From assembly GCF_017874315.1 (NCBI RefSeq), contig NZ_JAGGLG010000016.1:1-64000 (forward strand): 64,000 nucleotides of DNA, in the 5' to 3' direction. Positions 41,098 to 50,012 of this stretch are shown piece by piece. A program made the position numbers and the translations under genes. Positions within the stretch are counted from its first letter, which is position 1, and each line of letters opens with the position of its first letter. Under the pieces are notes generated by a model, which saw nothing but the letters and a program-made list of their open reading frames with translations, was not told the origin of the DNA and searched no databases. Source of the stretch: Symbiobacterium terraclitae. Lineage in GTDB: Bacteria > Bacillota > Sulfobacillia > Symbiobacteriales > Symbiobacteriaceae.

Positions 41098-44000
41098 TCA
41101 GCGCAGCTCCGCCGGTGCCCCCCACGCCTCGAACCCGGCCCGGTGGCTGAGCAGCAGCACCTGCCGCTCCCGGGCCAGCCCGTCCAGCGCCGCCCGGATG
41201 TGCTCCAGCCGCTCGTCGTCGCAGTTGAGGAACGGGTCGTCGAAGACGAAGGGCAGCCGGACCTCCTCGGCGATCAGATCGCCGACGGCCAGGCGCAGGG
41301 CCAGGTAGAGCTGGTCCTGGGCGCCCTTGCTCAGCTGCGCCGGCGCCAGCACGGAGCCGTCCGGCTCCACCACGCTGACGGCGAAATCCTCGCTCAGCCG
41401 CACCCGGCGCCCGCTGCGGCCGGTCAGGCCCGCCCAGTATTCGGTGGCTGCGGCCTCCAGCCGCTCGCGGTAGGTCTCCTGATAGACCCGCTGGGCCTCC
41501 TCCAGCTCCCGGTAGGCGATGGCCAGCGCCCGGATCTCCCGAACCAGGGCCTGCTCCCGCCGGCGCAGCTCGGCCAGCTGCATCTCGGCCTCGGCCAGGT
41601 TGATGCTCTCCCGGCCCAGGTCCTGGAGCCGGTCCCGCAGCGCCCGCCGCTCCTCCTCCAGCTGCTCCAGCCGGGCCTGCGTGGTCCGCAGGTCGTCCCG
41701 CAGCGCCTGGATGCGTTCCTGCACGACCAGCGGGTCGTCCGCCTCGTCCAGCGCCGGCAGGCCCGGGTGCTGCCGGATCAGGTCCTCCAGGGCGTCGGAG
41801 ACACGGCCCCACTCCAACTCCGCCGCGCCCACCTTCCTCTCCAGCGCCTCCACGGACGGCACCTCGGCGGTGGTCAGGAGGGTCTCGCGCTCCCGTTCCT
41901 GGTCCCGGACCTGCTGCTTCGCCTCGGCCATGGCCTGCCACCTGGCCAGGGCCGCCTCCGGGTCGCCCCCGACCGGCTCGAGTGCGGGGGCCAGCGCCGA
42001 CCGCAGCGCTGCAACCCGCCCCTCGGCGGCCTGTAGCCGCTCCTCAGCCTCGCGGACCTGCGACTCGAGCGTCTGCGCCGCCGCGCGGTGCGAGTCGGCC
42101 TCCTCCTTGAGCGAAGCCGCCGCGGCAACGCGCTGCTGCAGCGCGGCGGGATCCGCATGCTCGTCGAAGGGGGCGACCCGCTCCCGCAGCAGGGCGACCG
42201 CCCGGCGCAGCCGCTCCTCAGGCGTGGTGCCGTCAGGGCCGGGCTGGGTCAGCCTGCGGCGGCTCGCCGCCACCTCGTCCAGGCGGCTCTGCGTGGCCGC
42301 GCGAGCCTCGGCCGCCGCAGCCACCTGGCTCCACCAGTCTTCGGTGAGGCACGCGATCCAGCCGATGAGGTCAGCGAGTCGTGCCGGCGCAGCCACACGG
42401 TCTGCACCGGCGAGACCCGGCGGGCCGGAGACTCCGCCCGTCACGCCGCCGGCAGGCGCATCGTCCGGGCCTGCGCCCGTCACACGGCCGGCAGCCGGAC
42501 CTCGCCACGCTGCGGCCAGTTCCGCGAGGTCCGCCAGCTCCGCCCACCGCGGCGGCAGCTCCGTCACCGGCAGGCCCGGCGCGTGCGGCGGCGAGACGCC
42601 CCACGTCTCGCGGCAGAGCTTGTCCAGTTCGTCCCGGATGCGGTTCCGCTCGTCCGTGAGCCGCTGCCACTCCGCCAGGGCGGCCGCGGGGTCGCCGAAC
42701 CGCTCGGTGAACGGCCGGAGCCGTTCCGCCAGCGCCTGCAGCTCCGCCTCCGCCTTCCGGCACGCCTCGCGCAGCCCGTCGGCGTCGAACGTGTCGGACA
42801 CGGCGCGCCGCCGCTCGGCCAGCTCGGAAGATCGGCGCCGCCACTCCTGCCACTGCTGTGCGATCAGGGTCAGACGCAGCGGGGGCTCCGCGGCCAGCGG
42901 GCCGAGGTCCAGCGCGGCCAGCTGCGCTGCCAGTTCCCGTGCCTGCCGCTCCAGCTGCCGCAGCCGCTCCGCCCCCGGGCCGCCCGCACCCCGCCCGGCC
43001 AGGACCCAGCCCAGAAGGGCGCCCAGCACCGCCAGCGCCACGGCGGCGGTCAGAGGCAGGCTGCCCGGGAGCACCGGGCCTGCCACCCCGCCGGCGACAG
43101 ACCCCGACAGCGCTCCCCCGTCGGCCCCGGACAGCGAACCCATGCCGGCACCACTCAGCCAGCCCACGAGGGCACCCAGCGACCAGCCGAGGACCGTGCC
43201 CAGCACGGCACCGGCCGCGGCACCGATGCGCCGGCTTCGCGCCCGCACCAAGGCGACCGCCTGCCGCACCCCGGAAAGCTCGGCCTCCACCTGCTGCTGC
43301 CGGGCCAGCAGGGACACCTTCTCCTCCGCCCGCCGGAGCGTCGCCTCGTCCAGGTCCGTTACGGCGGCGTACTCCTGGCGCAGGCGGGCCTCCTCTTCGT
43401 CCAGGCGCCGGAGCTCCCGGTCGAGCCCATCCGCACGGGTCGCTGCTACCTCGGCCCGCCGGCGTGCATCGGCCTCCAGGACGTGGCAGTTGCGCACCAG
43501 CTCCAGCACGTCTGCAGGCTGGCCGGCGAAGATGGCGTACCGCTCTGACTCGTCGCCGAGCCGCTCCACCTCACGGGCGAGCTCCTGACAGCGCGCCCAC
43601 TGGCGCAGCGCCTCGCCGGCCAGCGCCTGCACGCGCCTCAGGGCCGCTCCCGCGGGATGCCCCAGCCTGCCCCAGTCGGGCCCCTCGGCCAGGAGGGACG
43701 CCAGGCGGGCCTCTTCCCGGGCCAGCCGGTCGAGCTCCCCTTCCAGGCGCTCGAGCTCCGCCAGCCTCTCCCGCAGCTCCGCCGCGTCGCGGGGGAGTTC
43801 GGCGCGCCCCGCCACATCGCCGAACTCCGCTCGCAGCCGCTCCCCGGCCGCCTCGGCCTGCTGGGTGGTCTCGGTCAGCCGCTGCTTCAGGTCCTTCAGC
43901 TCCTCACGGCGCTGCGCCGCCGCGGCCTCCAGCTGGATCAGCTCCTGCAGCCGGTCCCCCGTCTCAGGCGGAAGGCCGGCCAGCTCCGGCCACTCCTGCT

Positions 44001-44925
44001 CCAGCTGCGCCCGGAGCTCGCGCAGCCGCTGCTCCGCCTGCCGGGCCCGGTCCAGCGCCCTGCGCAGGGCCTGCCACTGGCGCAGCGTCGCCGCCCGCCG
44101 CTCGGCCAGCCGCTGCCACTCCTGCAGCGCGTCCAGCACCTGGCGAAGCTGGGCGGCCTTCCGGCGCGCCTCGTCCAGCGCTGCCTCCGCCTCCTGCAGC
44201 TGCCCCGCCGCCTCGTGGTAGCCGTCCACGGCCTCCCGGGCCTGCTCGATCGCGGCGGTCAGCGCGCGGATCTGCGCCTGCAGCTCCTCCAGCTCCCGGT
44301 CGTTGCGCAGGTCCCGCGGGAAGCCGTACCGCGACACGGCGCGAGTGCGGTTCCTGAGCTGCGCGCTCAGCCACTCCAGCGCCTGCTGCGGCCGCCCACC
44401 GCCGGCGCCGGCCAGCAGCTCATGCACCTTCTGGTCCACCTGCCCCATCTCGGGCAGCGGCTGCGTCACGCAGAAGGTGGCCGCCAGCAGCTCCCGCGAC
44501 GGGAGCCCGACCAGCCGGGCGATCAGCGCCTCGTACTCCTGGTTGCCCCGCCGCGCCCCGGGGTTGTGCACGCCCTGGTGGATCCGCTCCCGCCCCGCCG
44601 GCCCGTGCCGGGTCACGATGACCTCGTGGCTGTCGAAGTCGCGCCGCACGCGGTAGCGCAGGCCGTCGGCGGCGGTGAACTCCACCTCGCCCTCAAAGGC
44701 CGGCGCACGGCCCAGGTGGCGGTAGCGCTTCTGCCCGAAGTCCGCGGCCGAGCCGCCGGTGGGCAGGCCGTAGAGGGTGGCCATCAGCCCGGCCACCAGC
44801 GTCGACTTGCCGGTCTCGTTGGGCGCCACCAGCACGCCGAGGTCGGCGGGGAAGGTGCAGGTCGTCTTCTCGCCGTAGGGTCCGAAGCCCGTCAGCGACA
44901 CCGAATGCCAGACCACCCCTGCCAT
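41098..44925 (-). CDS. yhaN: YhaN/SbcC-like SMC-type ATPase with membrane segments
   Basis: A 1,275-residue SbcC/Rad50-like protein. The N-terminal ATPase half has Walker A APNETGKSTLVAGLMATLYG; the C-terminal half has the signature LSKGAQDQLYLALRLAVGDL, Walker B LPFVFDDPFLNCDD and LLSHR. Long Arg/Glu/Ala-rich coiled coils fill the middle. About residues 555-640 are Gly-rich and hydrophobic (VLGTVLGWSLGALVGWLSG and LPLTAAVALAVLGALLGWVLAG), which look like two membrane helices replacing the usual zinc hook; Bacillus YhaN has a comparable layout. Paired with the YhaO nuclease it should act on DNA ends. The ATG at 44925 or the adjacent GTG at 44928 overlaps the yhaO stop. Confidence 0.85.
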   Translation of the reverse strand: MAGVVWHSVSLTGFGPYGEKTTCTFPADLGVLVAPNETGKSTLVAGLMATLYGLPTGGSAADFGQKRYRHLGRAPAFEGEVEFTAADGLRYRVRRDFDSHEVIVTRHGPAGRERIHQGVHNPGARRGNQEYEALIARLVGLPSRELLAATFCVTQPLPEMGQVDQKVHELLAGAGGGRPQQALEWLSAQLRNRTRAVSRYGFPRDLRNDRELEELQAQIRALTAAIEQAREAVDGYHEAAGQLQEAEAALDEARRKAAQLRQVLDALQEWQRLAERRAATLRQWQALRRALDRARQAEQRLRELRAQLEQEWPELAGLPPETGDRLQELIQLEAAAAQRREELKDLKQRLTETTQQAEAAGERLRAEFGDVAGRAELPRDAAELRERLAELERLEGELDRLAREEARLASLLAEGPDWGRLGHPAGAALRRVQALAGEALRQWARCQELAREVERLGDESERYAIFAGQPADVLELVRNCHVLEADARRRAEVAATRADGLDRELRRLDEEEARLRQEYAAVTDLDEATLRRAEEKVSLLARQQQVEAELSGVRQAVALVRARSRRIGAAAGAVLGTVLGWSLGALVGWLSGAGMGSLSGADGGALSGSVAGGVAGPVLPGSLPLTAAVALAVLGALLGWVLAGRGAGGPGAERLRQLERQARELAAQLAALDLGPLAAEPPLRLTLIAQQWQEWRRRSSELAERRRAVSDTFDADGLREACRKAEAELQALAERLRPFTERFGDPAAALAEWQRLTDERNRIRDELDKLCRETWGVSPPHAPGLPVTELPPRWAELADLAELAAAWRGPAAGRVTGAGPDDAPAGGVTGGVSGPPGLAGADRVAAPARLADLIGWIACLTEDWWSQVAAAAEARAATQSRLDEVAASRRRLTQPGPDGTTPEERLRRAVALLRERVAPFDEHADPAALQQRVAAAASLKEEADSHRAAAQTLESQVREAEERLQAAEGRVAALRSALAPALEPVGGDPEAALARWQAMAEAKQQVRDQERERETLLTTAEVPSVEALERKVGAAELEWGRVSDALEDLIRQHPGLPALDEADDPLVVQERIQALRDDLRTTQARLEQLEEERRALRDRLQDLGRESINLAEAEMQLAELRRREQALVREIRALAIAYRELEEAQRVYQETYRERLEAAATEYWAGLTGRSGRRVRLSEDFAVSVVEPDGSVLAPAQLSKGAQDQLYLALRLAVGDLIAEEVRLPFVFDDPFLNCDDERLEHIRAALDGLARERQVLLLSHRAGFEAWGAPAELR

Positions 44926-46052
44926 CACCGCTCACCTCCCAGCATGGCCTGCACGCCGCGGCGCAGCGCCTGCTCCAGGACGGCCCGCTCGCCCGGGTCC
45001 TGCTCCTCCGCCAGGCGCCGGCGCATGCGCCGGATGAACTCGCCCAGGATGGTCCGCTCCCCGGCCCAGCGGTCCAGCCGCTGGGGGGAGAGCGAGTCGG
45101 TCTCGTCGACGACCTCCAGGTAGAAGAACCGGTGCGCGCAGTGGGCCTGGATGGCCTCGGCGTTCAGCAGCTCCGGCGCGCTGCCGGTCAGGCGCACGCG
45201 CGCGATGACCGCCGGGTCCGCCAGTTCCGCGACAGCCGCGGTCACCTGCGCCGCATCCGCCATGCCGGAGACGTCGAGATCGCGCACCACCACCGGCTGC
45301 GCCCCGGCCGGGACGCGCTCGAGCCGCACGCCGCCCGCCTCGACGCAGGCGATGGTGAACTGGCCGGTGCCGGGGTCGTCGAACCCCTTCCCCTCCACCG
45401 CGCCGGGGTAGACGGCCAGCCCCCGCCCCATCCGGACCTCGCCGGGCTTATGGATGTGCCCCAGGGCGACGTAGTCGTAGCCGGCCTGCGCCAGGGCTGC
45501 GGGGTCCAGCGGCAGCGACCGGTCGCCGCCCCAGTCGCCCAGGGTGCCGTGGAAGACGGCCAGGTGCGCCCCGGGCTCGTCCACCTTCGGAAACCGGTTG
45601 ACCGGCGGCTGGGTCTGGGTGACGCCCCCGGTGTAGGCCAGGCTGTAGAGGTGCAGCGCCGTCCCCTGCACGGTCAGGGTCGCCACGTGTGCGGGGTTGG
45701 GGTTGGTGACCAGCAGGCCCGGCCAGTCCTCCCGGTGGTTCTGGTAGACCGAGTTGGGGTACGTGATCTCGTCGTGGTTGCCCGGCACGGTCACCACCGG
45801 GAAGCCGGCCTGCTCCAGCCGGCGCAGCTGTGCCATGACCGAGGCCACCAGCGGCTCCTCCGGCCGGTGGGTCTCGAACAGGTCGCCGGCGATGACCACG
45901 AGGTCGATCCCGTGCTGCCGGTCGAGCGCCAGGTCCACGGCCCGCTCCAGCAGGTCGTCCCGCCTGCGGCGGCGCTCCTCCGCCCTGTCGCGGGGCATGA
46001 ACGCCGGCCGCCAGCCCAGGTGCAGGTCGGCGAGGTGTAGGATGCGGATCAC
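44925..46052 (-). CDS. yhaO: YhaO/SbcD-like metallophosphatase nuclease
   Basis: A 375-residue calcineurin-like nuclease of the SbcD/Mre11/YhaO group. The metal-binding motifs are LADLHLG (Asp9, His11), VVIAGDLFE, VPGNHDE and ALGHIHK; a C-terminal capping domain follows. It should be the nuclease subunit to the YhaN ATPase. The GTG at 46052 begins exactly at the conserved IRILHLADLH with AAGGGGG upstream; longer frames add unrelated sequence. A GTGACA-N6-TGTCAC palindrome lies 64 nt upstream, so the two-gene operon belongs to the suspected regulon. Confidence 0.9.
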   Translation of the reverse strand: MIRILHLADLHLGWRPAFMPRDRAEERRRRRDDLLERAVDLALDRQHGIDLVVIAGDLFETHRPEEPLVASVMAQLRRLEQAGFPVVTVPGNHDEITYPNSVYQNHREDWPGLLVTNPNPAHVATLTVQGTALHLYSLAYTGGVTQTQPPVNRFPKVDEPGAHLAVFHGTLGDWGGDRSLPLDPAALAQAGYDYVALGHIHKPGEVRMGRGLAVYPGAVEGKGFDDPGTGQFTIACVEAGGVRLERVPAGAQPVVVRDLDVSGMADAAQVTAAVAELADPAVIARVRLTGSAPELLNAEAIQAHCAHRFFYLEVVDETDSLSPQRLDRWAGERTILGEFIRRMRRRLAEEQDPGERAVLEQALRRGVQAMLGGER

Positions 46053-46115
46053 GTGGGGTACCCCCTTTCGCGCTGGATTGGGTTCTTGTCCGAGCTTCAT
46101 TACTCGCGCCGGGGT

Positions 46116-46133
46116 GTGACAACTGCCTGTCAC
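46116..46133 (-). promoter_or_regulatory. GTGACA-N6-TGTCAC palindrome upstream of yhaO-yhaN
   Basis: Perfect arms at 46116-46121 and 46128-46133, with spacer ACTGCC. On the minus strand TAATGA lies 13 nt away, three further than at the other sites, so the promoter assignment is weaker here. Confidence 0.55.
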
Positions 46134-46479
46134 TGTGGCGAAGATCGCGCACCACCGCGGACGCGGAGACCCGCTGGCGCCCCGAGGTCCCCTCCATCCG
46201 GCGGATGGCGGACGCGCGAAAAGGGGGGTGCGTGCCAGGCAGGAGTGAGCGCCGCGTCGTCGGGCGTGCGCGGCCCCAGTGCGGTAACCCGGTGGACGCG
46301 TGGCAGGTCTGGAGAACAGATGTCCGCCCCCCATAGGTTCGACGCGCTGGGTGCGATGTCCTATCACCCGGCGGGGCGTGGGGTCGGGCGAGGGGCAGGA
46401 TGCACCGAAGGCATGGGGTCGGGGCGGTGGGCCACGGAGCGGCCCAGGACTCGGCACTGAGCCCGCGGTGCGCGCGACA

Positions 46480-46508
46480 GGGCCCGGAGATCCGCGACCT
46501 CCGGGCCC
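46480..46508 (-). terminator. Hairpin ending ascorbate-type PTS operon
   Basis: A ten-bp stem GGGCCCGGAG / CTCCGGGCCC with a 9-nt loop, 32 nt after the IIC stop codon. No T-run. Confidence 0.6.
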
Positions 46509-46540
46509 GGCCCGCGCTACTCGATTAAGACCCGCAGCGG

Positions 46541-47911
46541 CTACGCCGCCTTCTTGCCCTCCTTCGAACCCCGGTGCGTCACCGTGCCGATGATCAGCAC
46601 CGCGGCCAGGATCAGCAGCAGCACGCCGGCGATGGCGAAGGCGGAGCCCTTGAAGGCGTTGCCCACGCCGCCGACGATGATGCCGATCACCTGGAAGTCC
46701 GAGTCGCCGAAGGTCGTGTTGGCAAAGCCCAGCGCACCGAGGGTCGGCAGCAGGAACGCCGCACCGAAGCTGATCAGGATGCCGTTGACGAAGGCGCCGG
46801 CGATCGCGCCCCGCTTGCCGCCCGTGGCGTTGCCGAAGACGCCGGCCGTGCCGCCCACGAAGAAGTGCGGGATCAGCCCCGGCACGATGACCGGCAGCCC
46901 GACCAGGCCCATGATGATCATCGAGACCACGCCGCCCAGGAAGCTGACGATGAAGCCCACCAGCACCGATGTGGGGGCGTAGGGGAAGGTGATCGGGCAG
47001 TCCAGGGCCGGCTTGGAGTCCGGGACGATCAGGTCCGAGAAGCCCTTGAACGCCGGCACGATCTCGTTGATGATCATCCGGACGCCGTAGAGCACCACCG
47101 CCACGCCACCGGCAAACGTGATGGCCTGCAGCAGGGAGAAGACCAGCATGTTCTGCCCGCCGGACAGCTCGGTGGTGGCGGCGTGGCCGGCCGCCAGAGA
47201 AGCGATCAGGAAGATGATGAACATCACCAGCGAGGTGGAGATCACCGACTCACGGAAGAACTGCAGCCCCTTGGGGAACTGGTACTTCTCCAGCGAGTCC
47301 TCCCGGTCGCCCACCAGCTTGCCGATGGTGCCCGAGAGCCAGTAGCCGAAGGTGCCGAAGTGCCCCAGGGCCACGCCGGCACCGCCTGTGAGCAGGTCCA
47401 TGTACGGGCTGGCGAGGGCCGGCATCAGGACCATCAGGCCGCCGAGGATCAGGGAGCCCACCAGCACCAGCAGCCAGCCGTCCAGCCCGGCGGTGCCCAG
47501 CACCGCGGAGAGCATCGCCGCCATGTAGAAGGTGTGGTGGCCGGTCAGGAAGATGTACTTGAACGGTGTGATGCGGGCGAAGAGCAGGTTGGCCAGCAGG
47601 CCGAAGACCATGATGAGCGCGGTCTGGGTGCCCAGCGTCTGCTGGGCGATGGCGACGACCGCCTCGTTGTTGGGCACCACGCCCCGGATCCCGAAGCCGG
47701 TCTCCAGGAGCGGCCCCATGTAGTCCAGCGCCCCCACCAGCATGTTGGCGCCACCGCTCAGGATGACGAAACCGAGGATCGACTTGAGCGTACCGCTGAT
47801 CACGTCGCTGGCAGGCTTCTTCTGGAACAGCAGGCCCAGAAGCGCCACCAGACCCACCAGTACAGCAGGAACCGAGAGGACGTCGGCGACAAAACCCATC
47901 AAGAAGTCCAT
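46541..47911 (-). CDS. ulaA: PTS EIIC, ascorbate-type (UlaA family)
   Basis: A 456-residue membrane protein of the UlaA/SgaT family, with about 10-11 membrane segments. Family regions include GFVILSGGANMLVGALDYMGPLLE, NNEAVVAIAQQTLG and SDLIVPDSKPALDCPITFPYAPTSVLVGF. It should form the channel of a phosphotransferase system taking up ascorbate or a related compound, phosphorylated by the downstream-acting IIB. It is the last gene of the operon, 42 nt after ulaB. ATG start with GGGAGGA upstream. Confidence 0.9.
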   Translation of the reverse strand: MDFLMGFVADVLSVPAVLVGLVALLGLLFQKKPASDVISGTLKSILGFVILSGGANMLVGALDYMGPLLETGFGIRGVVPNNEAVVAIAQQTLGTQTALIMVFGLLANLLFARITPFKYIFLTGHHTFYMAAMLSAVLGTAGLDGWLLVLVGSLILGGLMVLMPALASPYMDLLTGGAGVALGHFGTFGYWLSGTIGKLVGDREDSLEKYQFPKGLQFFRESVISTSLVMFIIFLIASLAAGHAATTELSGGQNMLVFSLLQAITFAGGVAVVLYGVRMIINEIVPAFKGFSDLIVPDSKPALDCPITFPYAPTSVLVGFIVSFLGGVVSMIIMGLVGLPVIVPGLIPHFFVGGTAGVFGNATGGKRGAIAGAFVNGILISFGAAFLLPTLGALGFANTTFGDSDFQVIGIIVGGVGNAFKGSAFAIAGVLLLILAAVLIIGTVTHRGSKEGKKAA

Positions 47912-47953
47912 GATCCAATCCTCCCATCCTTCCGCTGAGTTGGCTCCGGGCGG

Positions 47954-48229
47954 TTACTCCATGCCGAGCGCGGTCCTGACCTTCTCCTTCACCTCCTCCT
48001 TGTCCATGTAGTTGCGGATGGCCACGACCTTCGCCGGACCATTGCTCAGCATGGGTGCGAACTGCGGCGAGGTGACGATGACGTCGGCCCCCGCAGCGCC
48101 GGCGGTCGCGATATCCGCAACCTCCACGGAGACGCCCGCGATTCCGAGTTCCTTCAGCGCACCCTCCACCTGCATGCGGAGCATCAGGCTGCTGCCCAGC
48201 CCCATGCCGCACACCGCAAGGATCTTCAC
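47954..48229 (-). CDS. ulaB: PTS EIIB, ascorbate/lactose type (UlaB)
   Basis: A 91-residue PTS IIB. MKILAVCGMGLGSSLMLRMQVEGAL carries the phosphorylated Cys in the CGMGLGSS loop, followed by VSVEVADIATAGAAGADVIVTSPQFAPML. It passes phosphate from an EIIA domain to the substrate bound by UlaA. The GTG at 48229 has GGGGGG upstream and matches the usual length. No free EIIA gene is nearby; the EIIA domain fused to the PRD regulator is the likely donor. Confidence 0.9.
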   Translation of the reverse strand: MKILAVCGMGLGSSLMLRMQVEGALKELGIAGVSVEVADIATAGAAGADVIVTSPQFAPMLSNGPAKVVAIRNYMDKEEVKEKVRTALGME

Positions 48230-48249
48230 CGGGATCCCCCCCTTCGCCG

Positions 48250-49188
48250 TCACGGCAGTCTGATACCCAGGGCAGCCAGCGCCTGCCGCTCGATCGCGGC
48301 CGCGTCGACCCCCATGTGCGCCAGCAGCGCCTCGTCCGGCCCGGACTCGCCGTAGCGGTCCGGCACCCCGACCCGGTGGACCGGGGTGGGCCTGCGCTCG
48401 CCGAGGCACTCGGCCACGGCGGCGCCGAGGCCGCCGATCACGCTGTGCTCCTCGGCCGTCACCACGACACCACAGGCCTCCGCCGCCTCCACCACCGCCT
48501 CCGCGTCCAGCGGCTTCACCGTCGGCACGTGGAGCACCGCGGCCTCCACGCCCCGCTGCGCCAGGCGCCGGGCGGCCTCCATCGCCCGGGCGGTCATCGT
48601 GCCGGTGCTGATGATGGCCACGTCGCGCCCCGGCCGCAGCGGCACCGCCCGCCCGGGCTGGAACCGGTAGCCCTCGGGCACGACGGCGGGCACGGCGTTG
48701 CGGTAGAGCCGCAGGTAGACGGGGCCGGGGATCTCGGGCAGGAGGCGGGTCGCCTGGGCGGCCTCCGCCGCGTCACCCGGCACGATCACGGTCATACCCG
48801 GCAGCGCCCGCATGATGGCGATGTCCTCCACCGAGGCGTGGGTGCTGCCGCCCTTGGAGACCGCGAGCCCGCTGTAGGAGCCCACGATCTTGACGGGCAG
48901 TCCCGGCTGGCAGACGGAGGTGCGGATCTGGTCCAGCGCCCGGCAGACGGCGAAGACAGCGAAGCTGTTGACCACCGGAACCAGGCCGCAGGCGGCCAGC
49001 CCGGCGGCAACGCCCACCATGTTCTGCTCGGCGATGCCCACTTCGATGTACCTTTCGGGGTACCGCTGGCCGAAGGCGTCGCAGCGGATGGAGTTGCCCA
49101 GGTCGGCGTCCAGCACCACCACGTCCGGGCGGATGCCGCCCAGCTCCAGCAGCGCCGCGCCGTAGGCATCGCGCATCGCCGCGCTCAT
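48250..49188 (-). CDS. Transketolase-like protein, C-terminal subunit
   Basis: A 312-residue split transketolase subunit with the pyrimidine-binding (VLDADLGNS...IEVGIAEQNMVGVAAGLAACG) and C-terminal domains. The Glu of GIAEQN activates the thiamine diphosphate of the partner subunit. Coupled to the N-terminal subunit by an ATGA overlap. In PTS operons of this type such pairs are thought to process the imported pentose-like phosphate. Confidence 0.88.
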   Translation of the reverse strand: MSAAMRDAYGAALLELGGIRPDVVVLDADLGNSIRCDAFGQRYPERYIEVGIAEQNMVGVAAGLAACGLVPVVNSFAVFAVCRALDQIRTSVCQPGLPVKIVGSYSGLAVSKGGSTHASVEDIAIMRALPGMTVIVPGDAAEAAQATRLLPEIPGPVYLRLYRNAVPAVVPEGYRFQPGRAVPLRPGRDVAIISTGTMTARAMEAARRLAQRGVEAAVLHVPTVKPLDAEAVVEAAEACGVVVTAEEHSVIGGLGAAVAECLGERRPTPVHRVGVPDRYGESGPDEALLAHMGVDAAAIERQALAALGIRLP

Positions 49189-50012
49189 GGCGCCACCCCC
49201 AGTTCAGCCAGGGCCCGGGCGGCCTGCTCGGAGGTCAGCGGGTGGGAGTGCCACTCCGGCCGCCCCTCCATGAACGAGACGCCCCGTCCCTTTATGGTAT
49301 GCGCCACCACCAGGAGGGGCCGGCCGTCGGCAGGCGCGTCCAGCGCCCCGGCCAGGGCCGCCACGTCGTGGCCGTCCACCTCCCGCACCGCCCAGCCGAA
49401 CCCCTCCCAGCGGAGGGCCAGCCGCTCGGGCGGATGCACGGCGGCGGTGGCGCGGGTCTGCGAGAACCGGTTGAAGTCCAGGATCGCCGTCAGGTTGGCG
49501 AGCCGCAGCTCGCCGGCCAGCAGCGCCGCCTCCCAGACCTGCCCCTCCTGGATCTCGCCGTCTCCCAGCAGCACGTAGGTCTGGTAGTCCTTCCGGCCGA
49601 TCCGTGCCGCCAGGGCCATGCCGGCGCCGGCGGAGAGCCCCTGCCCCAGGGAGCCGGTGGACATGTCAACCCCCGGGGTCCGGCTCATGTCCGGATGCGC
49701 CTGCAGCCGGGAGCCCAGGACGCCGAAGGTGGCCAGTTCACCCACCGGGAAGAAGCCCCGCTCCGCCAGGGCGGCGTAGAGCGCCATGGCGGCGTGCCCC
49801 TTGGAGAGGATGAAGCGGTCGCGCTCCGGCCAGTCGGGCTCCTCCGGGCGGATGCGCAGCTTGTGGAAGTAGAGGACACTCAGGATCTCGGCAGCCGAGA
49901 GCGACCCGCCCAGGTGGCCGCCTCCGGCCTGGAGGGCGGTGCGGATCACGTGGCAGCGGATGCGCCTCGCGGCGTCTTTGAGCAGCAGGACGTCGGGCCG
50001 CGGTGTCGCCAT
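49185..50012 (-). CDS. Transketolase-like protein, N-terminal subunit
   Basis: A 275-residue thiamine-diphosphate-binding half of a split transketolase. GGGHLGGSLSAAEIL lies near the N-terminus, and the cofactor/metal motif is LLGDGEIQEGQVWEAALLAGELRLANLTAILDFN. Full transketolases are a single chain of about 650 residues; with the next gene the total here is 587. Its ATG directly follows the regulator's stop codon (TGAATG). Confidence 0.88.
   Translation of the reverse strand: MATPRPDVLLLKDAARRIRCHVIRTALQAGGGHLGGSLSAAEILSVLYFHKLRIRPEEPDWPERDRFILSKGHAAMALYAALAERGFFPVGELATFGVLGSRLQAHPDMSRTPGVDMSTGSLGQGLSAGAGMALAARIGRKDYQTYVLLGDGEIQEGQVWEAALLAGELRLANLTAILDFNRFSQTRATAAVHPPERLALRWEGFGWAVREVDGHDVAALAGALDAPADGRPLLVVAHTIKGRGVSFMEGRPEWHSHPLTSEQAARALAELGVAP

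Larger units (their letters stand above)
46053..46540. other. Spacer between yhaO and PTS operon
   Basis: A 488-nt stretch with no recognisable gene. It contains the yhaO palindrome (46116-46133) and, at the far end, the terminator hairpin of the PTS operon (46480-46508). Confidence 0.5.
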
